Shown here: positions 40,411-49,266 of the stretch, in pieces
Numbering within the stretch: the first letter of the stretch is position 1
How the letters are laid out: every line of letters begins with the position of its first letter
From: Micromonospora sp. Llam0
GTDB taxonomy: Bacteria; Actinomycetota; Actinomycetes; Mycobacteriales; Micromonosporaceae
Assembly: GCF_003751085.1 (NCBI RefSeq)
Contig: NZ_RJJY01000001.1
Coordinates: 5,022,001-5,086,000 of the forward strand
Length of the DNA: 64,000 bases
Direction of reading: 5' to 3'
Translations under genes and position numbers: made by a program
The notes under the pieces: generated by a model
What the model was told of the DNA's origin: nothing
The model's database searches: none
What the model saw: only the letters and a program-made list of their open reading frames with translations

Positions 40411-42578
40411 TTCCCTTTCGGGGATCGGTTGTCAAGCTGGCGACGTACCTCGTCGAGGACTTCCGCCCAGTGTGCGGCCGGCGCGCCGGCGCGGAGCTGA
40501 CCGGCAAGGTGCTCGGCGAGCAGGCGGGCGGACCGTTCGGTGAAGTCGGGCTGGTCGTCGGCCGAGCCCGGTTCCGGGCGGTACGGCGTGGTCAGCGGCA
40601 GCGGGTCGCCAACACAGACCACGTCCAGGTGGCCGGTGGTGCGGGTCAACGCGACGTACAGCATCCGGTGGCCGCGTTCGTCGTCGGCGACGATCTGTTC
40701 CGGCTCGACGACCACCACGGCGTCGAACTCCAGGCCTTTCGCCTCGGCCGGGCTGACCAGGTTGATCGCCGCGCCGAGGTCGCCCTGCTGGGCGCTGCTC
40801 CAGGCGAGCCCGTTGTCGGCGAGCGCCGCCTCGACCTCGCGGCGGCAGCGCGGCGGGCAGACGACGCCGACGAACGCACCCCGCGCGGCGTGCTCACCGG
40901 CCACCGCGACGACCCGCCCGGCCCGCTCGGTGAGCCCGACCCGGTGCACGCCGGGTTCGGCCGGACCGTCCCGGACCACCTCCGGTGGTGTCACCCCGGG
41001 CGCGGCGACCGGCAGCAGCCGGGCGGCGAACTGGTACGCCTGGCGGGGCACCCGGTAGCCGTACCGCAGCGGCGCGACCCGCACCGGGCAGGTCGTCGGC
41101 AGGTGCCGGGTCACCTCGTCCCAGCTGTCCCGGGCCCAACCGCCGGTCGACTGGGCCAGGTCGCCGATGACCGTGCACGAGCCGGTACGGCTGCGTCGGG
41201 CCACCGCCCGCAACTGCATCGGTGACAGGTCCTGCGCCTCGTCGACCACCACGTGCCCGTACCGGCGCGACGGCCCGCCGTCGATCAACTGGTCCAGCTC
41301 GTCGAGCAGCGGCAGGTCGGCGGCGGACCAGATCTCCTCGGAGATCCGGTCGGCGCCGCGCCGGTGCAGCAGCTCCAGCTCGTCGGCGGTCAGGCCGGCG
41401 GCGGCGGCGCGCAGCCGGGGCCGGGATGCCAGCAGGCCGCGTAGGAACGCCGCCGGGCTCTGCTGCGGCCAGAGCCGCTCGACCAGGTTGGCCAGCGCCG
41501 GTTCACCGCGCGGGTCGACGCCGGCCCGGTCGTGGACCGGGTCGGCGAGCCGGTCACGGAACAGCTGACGGCGACCGCCGTACGGCAGGTCGGCCCCGGC
41601 GGCGGCGTCGAGTGCCTGCTGCACCTGCTCGCCGGGCAGGGTGACGAACCGGTTGCCGAGCAGCAGCCGCTCCGCTGGGTCCGGGGTGCCGATCCGGTTG
41701 CGTAGCGCCCGGTCGAGCAGGCCGGCCATCCGGGCGTCGCCCTTGAGCCGGGCCACCGCCGCCGGCTCGGCCCGGCCACGCCGTACGGTCGGGGCGAGCC
41801 GGCTGATGTCGCGCAGCTCGACCTCGGCGTCGCCGAGCCCGGGCAGCACCTGGCCGATGTAGCGCATGAACGTCGGGTGCGGGCCGACCACGAGTACGTC
41901 GTCGGCGGTCAGCTCGGGATGCTGGAACAGCAGCCAGGAGACCCGGTGCAGGGCGATGGCGGTCTTGCCGGTGCCCGGGCCGCCCTCGATCACCAGAACC
42001 TGCTGCAGTGGGGCGCGGATCAGTTCGTACTGGGCGGCCTGGATGGTGGCGACGATGTCGCGCAGGGTGCCGGTCCGGCCCCGGGCCAGCTCGGTGAGCA
42101 GGTGCGCGTCGACGCCGGCCGGGCCCGACCCGTCGGCTGACCCGCCCGCGATACCGGCGGCGATCTCGGCGAACAGGACGTCGTCGAGGTGGTCGATGAC
42201 GTTGCCGGTGCACTGGAATCCGCGTCTGCGCACCAGGCCCTGGGGGTCGTCCGGGCTGGCGGTGAAGTAGCGGGCCGCGGCCGGCGACTGCCAGTTGATC
42301 ACCAGCGGGTCGCCGCTGTCGGACGAGCCGATCAGGTGCCGCCCGAGGTAGTACGCCTCGCCGGACTCGTCGTCGATACGGCCGAACGCGACCGCGTCGG
42401 TGGCGCCGCCGAGGGCCCGGGTGACGGCTTCGGCGTGGTGGCGCAGCCGGGCGGCGGTGGCCCGGTCCGCCCCGCTCTGGGCCAGCGAGCCGAGTGCGGC
42501 AACCCGCCGGTCGCGTTCCCCGGCGGCGGCGTCGAAGTACGCCTGTTCGGCGGCGATCTCCGCTGACATGTCGGCCAT
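40356..42578 (-). CDS. helD: HelD-like UvrD/Rep-family helicase (RNA polymerase recycling)
   Basis: A 740-residue superfamily-1 ATPase starting at the ATG at 42578 (GGGGAG 7 bases upstream). An N-terminal coiled coil (EIAAEQAYFDAAAGERDRRVAAL), then Walker A VIEGGPGTGKTAIALHR, Walker B VVVDEAQDLSPMQL, motif III VIGDLAQST, and late motifs EAKGLEFDAVVVVEP and MLYVALTRTTGHL. HelD proteins remove stalled RNA polymerase from DNA and can confer rifamycin tolerance. It is the class found in actinobacteria. Confidence 0.88.
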   Translation of the reverse strand: MADMSAEIAAEQAYFDAAAGERDRRVAALGSLAQSGADRATAARLRHHAEAVTRALGGATDAVAFGRIDDESGEAYYLGRHLIGSSDSGDPLVINWQSPAAARYFTASPDDPQGLVRRRGFQCTGNVIDHLDDVLFAEIAAGIAGGSADGSGPAGVDAHLLTELARGRTGTLRDIVATIQAAQYELIRAPLQQVLVIEGGPGTGKTAIALHRVSWLLFQHPELTADDVLVVGPHPTFMRYIGQVLPGLGDAEVELRDISRLAPTVRRGRAEPAAVARLKGDARMAGLLDRALRNRIGTPDPAERLLLGNRFVTLPGEQVQQALDAAAGADLPYGGRRQLFRDRLADPVHDRAGVDPRGEPALANLVERLWPQQSPAAFLRGLLASRPRLRAAAAGLTADELELLHRRGADRISEEIWSAADLPLLDELDQLIDGGPSRRYGHVVVDEAQDLSPMQLRAVARRSRTGSCTVIGDLAQSTGGWARDSWDEVTRHLPTTCPVRVAPLRYGYRVPRQAYQFAARLLPVAAPGVTPPEVVRDGPAEPGVHRVGLTERAGRVVAVAGEHAARGAFVGVVCPPRCRREVEAALADNGLAWSSAQQGDLGAAINLVSPAEAKGLEFDAVVVVEPEQIVADDERGHRMLYVALTRTTGHLDVVCVGDPLPLTTPYRPEPGSADDQPDFTERSARLLAEHLAGQLRAGAPAAHWAEVLDEVRRQLDNRSPKGNQSPESPSKPTLEPSPTS

Positions 42579-42658
42579 GTGCACGCTCCCCGGGTCGGCA
42601 GACCCGGCACACCGTACCGGTGTGGGCGCGGGCCGGACAGCCCCCGAGTGTGCAGGAC

Positions 42659-42691
42659 CGCCGGCCCGGGACGGGATGTCCCGGGCCGGCG
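42659..42691 (-). terminator. Hairpin terminator of the AA10 gene
   Basis: Thirteen-base perfect arms (42659-42671 and 42679-42691) with a 7-base loop, 35 bases after the AA10 stop. Confidence 0.7.
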
Positions 42692-42725
42692 GGCGTGCCG
42701 TGCCGTCGTTCGTCGGCCCTGCCGA

Positions 42726-43406
42726 TCAGACGAAGTTCACGTCACTGCACCACATGTAGGCCTGGTCGAGGTGGGACGCCTGCCAGATCACGAAGACGAT
42801 GTGGTGTCCGGTGTAACCGGAGGTCGAAACGTTGAAGCTGATGTTCTGTGCCGGCGCGTACCGGCCGGTCTGGGTGATGAAGTCGAGGTTTCCCCACCCG
42901 AGCCGCTGGGTAGCGGGGTTGAACCCGTTCTTGCTCACGTAGACCCGGAAGTAGTCGGCGCCGTGGCTGGCCTGGTCGTACAACTGGACCGTGAAGTTGC
43001 GACCGACGTTGGTCTTCTTCCACTGTCCGGGCTGGTTCAGGCTGTTGTTTCGGGAGAGGGCGTTGCTGCACAGCTGCCCGTCGGGGGTACGGCCCTGGAA
43101 GTTGCCGCCGAGTCCGTCGCGCAGCGCGCTCATCCAGTTCCACATGGTGTCCGGGTTGGCCTGGAAGGCCTGCCAGCACATCGGGTCCTGCTGCTGCATG
43201 GCCGGGTTCATGTGCTGGTGTCCCCAGTCCTGCCAGCACTGGTAGGCACGGCTCGCCGGGTTGACGATGGTGCCGTGAGCCTGCGCCGCGCCGGTGAACG
43301 GCAGCATGCCGGCCATCAGGGCGAGCAGCAGAACAAGCGCTCGAACAGGCTGGCGGGCGGCCGGTCGGGATCGCCGACCGGGTTGATCGAGGTTGCGTGA
43401 ACGCAC
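42726..43406 (-). CDS. Lytic polysaccharide monooxygenase, AA10 family
   Basis: A 226-residue secreted protein; GGAGGA precedes the GTG at 43406. Signal peptide ~1-43 ends AQA, leaving His44 (HGTIVNPASR) as the mature N-terminus; His44 and His148 (ASHGADYFRVYVS) form the copper histidine brace. Four or more cysteines could form disulfides. No extra binding module. It oxidatively cleaves chitin or cellulose; the CebR-like box upstream suggests cello-oligosaccharide control. Confidence 0.9.
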   Translation of the reverse strand: MRSRNLDQPGRRSRPAARQPVRALVLLLALMAGMLPFTGAAQAHGTIVNPASRAYQCWQDWGHQHMNPAMQQQDPMCWQAFQANPDTMWNWMSALRDGLGGNFQGRTPDGQLCSNALSRNNSLNQPGQWKKTNVGRNFTVQLYDQASHGADYFRVYVSKNGFNPATQRLGWGNLDFITQTGRYAPAQNISFNVSTSGYTGHHIVFVIWQASHLDQAYMWCSDVNFV

Positions 43407-43441
43407 GGTACATCCTCCGTTCCTGGGCGCTCATACGGGTG

Positions 43442-43455
43442 CGGGAGCGCTTCCA
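43442..43455 (-). promoter_or_regulatory. CebR-like operator upstream of the AA10 gene
   Basis: CGGGAGCGCTTCCA matches the CebR consensus TGGGAGCGCTCCCA at 12 of 14 positions. It is 36-50 bases upstream of the start codon, where a repressor would block transcription in the absence of cellobiose-type inducer. Confidence 0.6.
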
Positions 43456-43520
43456 CCCGACTATCGCACCCATTGGTCCGGATATCAATGATCGTCTATA
43501 GATATCTGTTTTTGTCGGGC

Positions 43521-43553
43521 TGCCCGGAGTCGCCCCCGCAGCGACTCCGGGCA
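43521..43553 (-). terminator. Hairpin terminator of the FtsX-ABC operon
   Basis: Thirteen-base perfect arms (43521-43533 and 43541-43553) with a 7-base loop, 55 bases after the permease stop; also in position to insulate the AA10 promoter. Confidence 0.65.
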
Positions 43554-43607
43554 GTTACCGATCCAGGAAAGCGTTGATCTGGCAATCAGCGATCAACAGT
43601 TGCCGAC

Positions 43608-46220
43608 TTAGTCGGCCGCCAGCGACTCCACGACCGGCTGGCGCAGCGCCCGGCGGGCCGGCAACACCGAGGCGACCAGCGCGGCGACCGCCGCCACCGC
43701 GACGACGACCCCGAGCTGTGTCCAGGGCAGGTCCAGCCGGAAGATGTCGTCCTCGGCATGGTTGAGCACGGCGAGCGCGCTCGCCGCCCCGGCCACCCCG
43801 ATCGCGATGCCACACGCCGTACCGCTGACCGCCGTCAGCACCGCCTCGGTGGCGAGCATCCGGCGCAGCTGGCCCCGGGTCAGGCCGACGGCCCGCAGCA
43901 GGGCGTTCTCCCGGGTCCGTTCGACCACCGACAGGGTCAGGGTGTTGGCCAGCCCGAGCAGCGAGATGAGGATCGCCAGGGCCAGCAGCGCCAGCACGAA
44001 CCGCAGCACCGTGTCGACGGTGCCGGTACGCGCCTCGGCGTACGCCGCCCGGTCGACGAAGGTCACGAACGGGTAGCTGACGACGATCGACTCCACCGCC
44101 TCGCGGGCGGCCTCGGCGCCAACGCCGGCTGCCGGGTCGAGCTGCACCAGCCAGGTGTCGATGTCGGGGTAGACGGCGGTCACGTCCTCCTCGACGGCCA
44201 ACACCCTGCCGGTGGCCGGCTGGTCGCCGCCGCTCGGGTCGGCGAGGACTGCGGCGACGACAACGTCGCGCGCCTGCCCGACCGCGCCGCCGACGGAATC
44301 GGCAGACCCGGCCGGGCCGGCGGGATCGACGGGATCGGCCGAGTCGACGGGTTCGACCGAGTCGACCGGAACGGGTTCCAGGCGAAACCGGTCGCCGACG
44401 GCGAATCCGGTCGCCTCGTTGACGATCACCCGGCCCGGCCCGAAGTCCCGCACGTCACCGTCGGCCACCGCCAGCTTCGCCTTGGCCAGCAGGTCGGGGT
44501 GGCCGGCGGCCACGTCGAACCCGCCCGGAGCGCCGTACACCTCGGCGCCGCCGAGCACCACGCCGAGTTCCGGCAGGTCACGAAGCCGGTTGACCAGCTC
44601 CGGCGGCACCGGGTCCAGGTCGGACTCAACCAGGAAGGCGGCTCCGATCCGGGCGTCGACCTCCCGCTCCACGGCCCGTTTGACGCTGTGCGCGCCGACC
44701 GAGAACGACGTCACCAGCCCGATGCCGATCACCAGCGCCATGGCGGTGGCAGCGGCGCGGCGCGGGTTGCGTACCGCGTTGGCGACCGCGAGCCGGGCGG
44801 TCGGACCGGCGACCCAACCGGTCAGTCGGCCGAGCAGCCGGGTGACCGCCGGCACGATCAACGGGCTGGCCAGCACCAGACCGACAAAGGCCAGGATCCC
44901 ACCGGCGACCACCACCAGCAGGTCCTCGAGCCGGCCGGCGGCGACCAGCCCGAGCACGCCGACGACGATCAGCAACAGGCCGGCGCCGAGCCGCAACCGG
45001 TTGACCGGTCGGGCGACGGTCAGCGCCGCGTCGGTCAGCGCCGCGACCGGCGGTACGGCGGTGCCGCGCCAGGCCGGCAGCAGCGCCGCGCCGACGGTGA
45101 CCCCGACGCCGCAGACCAGGGCGACGACGACGGTACGCGGGCTGACCACCGTGCCGCTCGGCATACCGCTGCCCAGCTCGGCGTAGAGCTGGCGCAGCCC
45201 GGCGGCGGCCACCACCCCGAGCAGCAGTCCCCAGACCGCGCCGATCAACCCGACGGCGGCGGCCTCGACGACGCCGGCCCGGAACAGCTGCGCACGGGTG
45301 GCCCCGACGAGGCGCAGCAGCGCCGTCTCCCGGGTGCGTTGGGCGAGCAGGATCGTGAACGTGTTGGCGATGACGAACGCGGCGACGAAGACCGCGATCG
45401 CGGCGAACGCCAGCAGCAGCCGGGTGAACTGCTCGCCGTTGCCGACCGAGAAGTCCAGCGCGGCGGCCCGCAGCTGCTCGCCGGTGCGGGTGGCGACGTA
45501 CCCGCCGGCGGCCGAGCGCAGGCGTTCGGCCAGCTCGGCCTGGCCGACGCCCGGTGCGGCGACGACCAGCACCCGGTCCAGGTCGGTACGGCCGGTGAGT
45601 TGGCGGGCGTCGGCGTCGACCAGGCCGAGCAGCGCGCCACCGGAGTCGACGCCGGTGCCGGCGACGTCGACCAGGCCGACCACCTGGTACGGCTGCGGCT
45701 GCCGGTCGGTGACGGCGGCCTGCACCTGGTCGCCGATGGTGATGTCCCGCCGGTCGGCGGTCCGGGCGTCGAGCACCGCCTCCCCGGGCCGCTGCGGCAG
45801 CCGGCCGGCGGCCAGCGGCAGGCCGGCCAACTGGGGATCCGCCGGGACGGTGACCAGGTTGTTCAGGCCCGGGATGGACTGGTTGTCCGGGCCGAGCAGC
45901 CCGACGCCGTACCAGCTGAAGGTGCCCTCGGCGGCGGCGACCCCGTCGACCTGACGGACGGCGTCGACGAGCGTGGCCGGCAGCACCTCGCCGTCGACGT
46001 CCGGCGCGCCGGCCTCGCCGGCCGGTACGTCGAAGTCGCGGGTCAGTTCGACGTCGACGAAGCGGTCGAGCAGCCCGGCGCGTTGCTCGGTGGCGGCGGT
46101 CAGCCCGTCGGAGAAGATCAGGGTGCCGGTGACGAAGCCGACGCCGAGGACGATCGCCAGCGAGGAGAGCAGCAACCGGCTGGCGTGGGCGCGCAGCGAA
46201 CGCAGGGTGAGCCGCAGCAC
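43608..46220 (-). CDS. FtsX-like ABC transporter permease (MacB type)
   Basis: An 870-residue protein with two FtsX-type core regions (TMs near 250-400 and 740-860), each preceded by a large extracellular MacB_PCD-like domain. The N-terminal helix follows RAHASRLLLSSLAIVLGVGFVTGTLIF. Motifs RTRETALLRLVGATRAQL and RTRENALLRAVGLTRGQL are the paired cytoplasmic coupling helices. Such transporters act in lipoprotein release, envelope stress or peptide/antibiotic efflux. Its ATPase is encoded 6 bases upstream. Confidence 0.9.
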   Translation of the reverse strand: MLRLTLRSLRAHASRLLLSSLAIVLGVGFVTGTLIFSDGLTAATEQRAGLLDRFVDVELTRDFDVPAGEAGAPDVDGEVLPATLVDAVRQVDGVAAAEGTFSWYGVGLLGPDNQSIPGLNNLVTVPADPQLAGLPLAAGRLPQRPGEAVLDARTADRRDITIGDQVQAAVTDRQPQPYQVVGLVDVAGTGVDSGGALLGLVDADARQLTGRTDLDRVLVVAAPGVGQAELAERLRSAAGGYVATRTGEQLRAAALDFSVGNGEQFTRLLLAFAAIAVFVAAFVIANTFTILLAQRTRETALLRLVGATRAQLFRAGVVEAAAVGLIGAVWGLLLGVVAAAGLRQLYAELGSGMPSGTVVSPRTVVVALVCGVGVTVGAALLPAWRGTAVPPVAALTDAALTVARPVNRLRLGAGLLLIVVGVLGLVAAGRLEDLLVVVAGGILAFVGLVLASPLIVPAVTRLLGRLTGWVAGPTARLAVANAVRNPRRAAATAMALVIGIGLVTSFSVGAHSVKRAVEREVDARIGAAFLVESDLDPVPPELVNRLRDLPELGVVLGGAEVYGAPGGFDVAAGHPDLLAKAKLAVADGDVRDFGPGRVIVNEATGFAVGDRFRLEPVPVDSVEPVDSADPVDPAGPAGSADSVGGAVGQARDVVVAAVLADPSGGDQPATGRVLAVEEDVTAVYPDIDTWLVQLDPAAGVGAEAAREAVESIVVSYPFVTFVDRAAYAEARTGTVDTVLRFVLALLALAILISLLGLANTLTLSVVERTRENALLRAVGLTRGQLRRMLATEAVLTAVSGTACGIAIGVAGAASALAVLNHAEDDIFRLDLPWTQLGVVVAVAAVAALVASVLPARRALRQPVVESLAAD

Positions 46221-46226
46221 TTGACC

Positions 46227-46988
46227 TCACCCACCCACGCGGGTGCCGTCGAGGCGGGACATCACGTCGAGGATGGCGTCGGCGTCGGGCCGGTCCAGGT
46301 CGGTGACCCGACGTCCGTCGGCGAGGAAGGTGACCCGGTCGGCGCGGGTGGCGGCGAGCGGGTCGTGGGTCACCATCACCACGGTCTGCCCGAGCTGGTC
46401 GACGGCGTCGCGCAGCAGGCGCAGCACCTCGGCGCCGGTACGGGAGTCCAGGTTGCCGGTCGGCTCGTCGGCGAAGATCACCGACGGTCGGGTGATCAAC
46501 GCGCGGGCGACGGCCACCCGCTGCTGCTGCCCGCCGGAGAGTTCGGCCGGCCGGTGCCCGAGCCGGTCGGTGAGCCCGACGGCGGCGACCACCCGGTTCA
46601 GCCAGCCACCGTCGACCCGGCGGCCGGCGATCGCCAGCGGCAGGGTGACGTTCTCCACCGCGGTGAGCGTCGGCAGCAGGTTGTAGCGCTGGAAGACGAA
46701 CCCGATCCGGTCGCGGCGCAGCATCGTCAGCCGCCGGTCGTCGAGCCGGGTGATGTCGGCGTCGCCGACGCGTACCGAGCCGGTGGTGGGCCGGTCCAGG
46801 CCGGCGAGGCAGTGCATCAGGGTCGACTTGCCGGACCCGGAGGCGCCCATGATCGCGTGGAACCGGCCGGCGTCGAAGGCGACGTCGACGCCGTCCAGCG
46901 CGGTGACGGCCGCCTCGCCGGTGCCGTACACCTTGGTCAGGCCGGTGGCGGTGACCGCCGCGGCCGTGGTCGTAGTGGTCGAAGACAT
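46227..46988 (-). CDS. ABC transporter ATP-binding protein (MacB/LolD type)
   Basis: A 253-residue ATPase with Walker A GASGSGKST, Q-loop FVFQRYNLLPTLT, signature LSGGQQQR, Walker B VIFADEPTGNLD and H-loop VTH all intact. It drives the FtsX permease encoded immediately downstream. The gene is 96 bases after the response regulator, probably part of the same regulon. Confidence 0.93.
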   Translation of the reverse strand: MSSTTTTTAAAVTATGLTKVYGTGEAAVTALDGVDVAFDAGRFHAIMGASGSGKSTLMHCLAGLDRPTTGSVRVGDADITRLDDRRLTMLRRDRIGFVFQRYNLLPTLTAVENVTLPLAIAGRRVDGGWLNRVVAAVGLTDRLGHRPAELSGGQQQRVAVARALITRPSVIFADEPTGNLDSRTGAEVLRLLRDAVDQLGQTVVMVTHDPLAATRADRVTFLADGRRVTDLDRPDADAILDVMSRLDGTRVGG

Positions 46989-47084
46989 GCCGGAAACGCT
47001 AGGGACGCGGGCGCCGCGCGGCGTCCACCGTCGTGCGTCACTTGCGGGTCCGCCGCTGGTCGCAGCCGCCGGCCGGGGTACGCC

Positions 47085-47819
47085 TCAGGTCGTAGTGCCG
47101 GGGCGGATCAGACCGGTCTCGTACGCCAGGACGACGGCCTGGACCCGGTCGCGCAGCCCCAGTTTGGCCAGGATCCGCCCGACATGGGTCTTCACGGTGG
47201 CCTCGGCGACGGTGAGCCGGCCGGCGATCTCGGCGTTGGACAGCCCCTGGCCGACCAGCAGCAGCACCTCGCGTTCCCGGTCGGTGAGCCCGTCCACGGC
47301 CGGGGCCGCCGGCCCGGCTGCGACGAGTTGGCCGGCGAACCGGTCCAGCAGCCGGCGGGTGATCCGCGGCGCGACCACCGAGTCGCCGGCGGCGATCACC
47401 CGGATCGCGGCGAGCAGGTCCTCCGGCGGGACGCTCTTGAGCAGGAATCCGCTGGCACCGGCCTGCAGCGCGGCGAACGCGTCGGCCTCGGTGTCGAAGG
47501 TGGTCAGCACCAGCACCCGGGGGGTGGGGCCGGCGGCGCAGATCCGGCGGGTCGCTTCGACGCCGTCGAGGACCGGCATCCGCACGTCCATCACCACCAC
47601 GTCGGTTTCGACGGTACGCAGCAGCCGCAGCGCCTCGGCGCCGTCACCGGCCTCACCGACCACGGTCATGTCGCCGGAGTAGTCGAGCACCATCCGGAAG
47701 CCGGCCCGGACCAGGGCCTGATCGTCGACGAGGACCACCCGGATGGCGGCGTCGCCGGTCACGGCCGCGCCGGCACCCGGGTCGCCGGTCATGCCGCCGC
47801 TGCCCGGGTCGCCGGTCAT
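47085..47819 (-). CDS. NarL/FixJ-family response regulator
   Basis: Receiver domain (VVLVDDQALVRAG, phospho-Asp in VVVMDVRMPVLDG, Lys in FLLKS) and LuxR HTH (LTDREREVLLLVGQGLSNAEIAGRLTVAEATVKTHVGRIL). The ATG at 47819 overlaps the kinase stop. The first ~25 residues contain a repeated MTGDPG unit, so the true start may be the second copy (47792). Likely regulator of the downstream ABC genes. Confidence 0.92.
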   Translation of the reverse strand: MTGDPGSGGMTGDPGAGAAVTGDAAIRVVLVDDQALVRAGFRMVLDYSGDMTVVGEAGDGAEALRLLRTVETDVVVMDVRMPVLDGVEATRRICAAGPTPRVLVLTTFDTEADAFAALQAGASGFLLKSVPPEDLLAAIRVIAAGDSVVAPRITRRLLDRFAGQLVAAGPAAPAVDGLTDREREVLLLVGQGLSNAEIAGRLTVAEATVKTHVGRILAKLGLRDRVQAVVLAYETGLIRPGTTT

Positions 47820-49183
47820 GCCGCCGCCGCCAAGGTCAGCGGGATCGACGCCCGCACCTGCCAGCCGCCGTCGAGCCGGGCCCCGGCGCTGAACTCGCCG
47901 CCGTACAGCCCGACCCGCTCGCGCATGCCGATCAGCCCGTGCCCGCCGGCGGGCAGCGCGGCGGCCGGCACCGGCAGCGGGGTGACGTTGCTCAGCGCCG
48001 GCACCGGAACCGCGTCGCCCCGGGCCGGTGCGGCGGCGGTCCGGGTCGGTGCGGCGGCGGTCCGGGTCGGTGCGGCGGCGGTCCGGGTCGGTGCGGCGGC
48101 CGGCGGCGGGATCGCGGCCCGGCGGCCGCCGTCGTCGACGACCTCGATCGTGATGGCCTGCCGGGTGTACGTGATCGCCACCCGCGCCCGGGCCCGCTCC
48201 CCCGCGTGCCGCAGGGTGTTGGTCAGCGACTCCTGCACGATCCGGTAGACGGCGAGCGCCATCCCGTCGGGCACCTCGGGCACGGTGCCGGTCACGGTGT
48301 ACTCGACGACCAGCCCGGCGGTCCGGGCCTTGGCCACCGCCTCGCCCACCTGGTTGAGGCTGCCGCGCGGGCGGTCCACCACCGCTTCGGCGGAGCGCTG
48401 CGGATGCCGCAGTACGTCGATTAGCTGGCGCATCTCGCCGAGCGCCTCCCGGCCGGTGGCCCCGATCGTGGTCAGCGCGCTGCGGGTGCGGTCCGGGTCG
48501 CGGTCCAGGGCGAACCGGCCCCCGTCGGCGTGCACGATCATGACCGACAGTGAGTGGGCGATGATGTCGTGCAGTTCGCGGGCGATCCGGGCGCGCTCCT
48601 CGACGACGGCGATCCGGGCCAGGTGGTCCCGTTCCCGTTCGGCGGTGGCGGCCCGCTCCTCCAGGCTGCGCACGTACAGGTGGCGGATCCGTACGGTCAG
48701 GCCGAGCAGCCAGACCCCGATGGTGACCGAGCTGGCCAGCAGGAAGATGTACCGGTCGAGCCATGTCCCGCTGCCGTCGTCCCACTGCACCGCCGGGCTG
48801 AGCAGGACGGCGGCGGTGAAGCCGCCGAACAGGGTGGTGGCCAGTGCGGCGAACCCGATCCAGGCCTGCCGGGCGTACTTGACCATCGAGTAGAGCGCGA
48901 TCAGGATCGCCACGTCGTGCGGCAGCAGGGTGAAGGTGTCCCCGGCGAGCAGTTGGGCGGCGCCGAGCAGGGCGACGACGGCGTAGGTGGCGGCCGGGAA
49001 CCGGCGGCGGGCGAGCAGCGGGGCGGCCATCAGCAGCCCGTGGCCGATGCCGATCAGGCCGTACGGCCCCTCGGCGATCACCGACGTGGTACCGACGACC
49101 GTGACGATGGCGAGGTCGAACAGCAGCTCACGGCCGCAGATCATCCAGCTCGGCGGAGTCGGGGGCGGGGGCGGCACCGGCAT
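47816..49183 (-). CDS. Sensor histidine kinase (HisKA_3/LiaS-DesK type)
   Basis: A 455-residue kinase with about five N-terminal helices (~15-150). Phospho-acceptor motif ARIARELHDIIAHSLSVMIVHA (His ~200). N box YRIVQESLTNTLRHAG and G box GLIGMRERVGLYGG flank an inserted APTRTAA repeat region. Membrane-sensing type without a large outer domain. Coupled by ATGA to the response regulator. Confidence 0.92.
   Translation of the reverse strand: MPVPPPPPTPPSWMICGRELLFDLAIVTVVGTTSVIAEGPYGLIGIGHGLLMAAPLLARRRFPAATYAVVALLGAAQLLAGDTFTLLPHDVAILIALYSMVKYARQAWIGFAALATTLFGGFTAAVLLSPAVQWDDGSGTWLDRYIFLLASSVTIGVWLLGLTVRIRHLYVRSLEERAATAERERDHLARIAVVEERARIARELHDIIAHSLSVMIVHADGGRFALDRDPDRTRSALTTIGATGREALGEMRQLIDVLRHPQRSAEAVVDRPRGSLNQVGEAVAKARTAGLVVEYTVTGTVPEVPDGMALAVYRIVQESLTNTLRHAGERARARVAITYTRQAITIEVVDDGGRRAAIPPPAAAPTRTAAAPTRTAAAPTRTAAAPARGDAVPVPALSNVTPLPVPAAALPAGGHGLIGMRERVGLYGGEFSAGARLDGGWQVRASIPLTLAAAA
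48026..48100. repeat. 21-bp tandem repeats inside the kinase ATPase domain
   Basis: Three exact 21-base units (48026-48046, 48047-48067, 48068-48088) plus a 12-base partial copy encode TAAAPTR repeats between the N and G boxes, in the ATP-lid region. The unit keeps reading frame. Confidence 0.85.
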
Positions 49184-49266
49184 GCTGCGAGCGTACCCAG
49201 GCCAGCTGCCGGATCGGGCGACCGTGGCCAGGGGTCAGGTGCGGGACCGGCGGCCGTTGCCGCGGG

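Noticed and set aside
48026..48100. CRISPR-like repeat array
   Set aside because: Units are contiguous with no spacers and lie in frame inside a kinase gene.
43758..48248. 1496-codon open frame on the plus strand
   Set aside because: It is antisense to the permease, ATPase, response regulator and kinase genes. It is low-complexity (Arg/Gly/Asp/Gln) with no domain, as expected from high-GC shadow frames.
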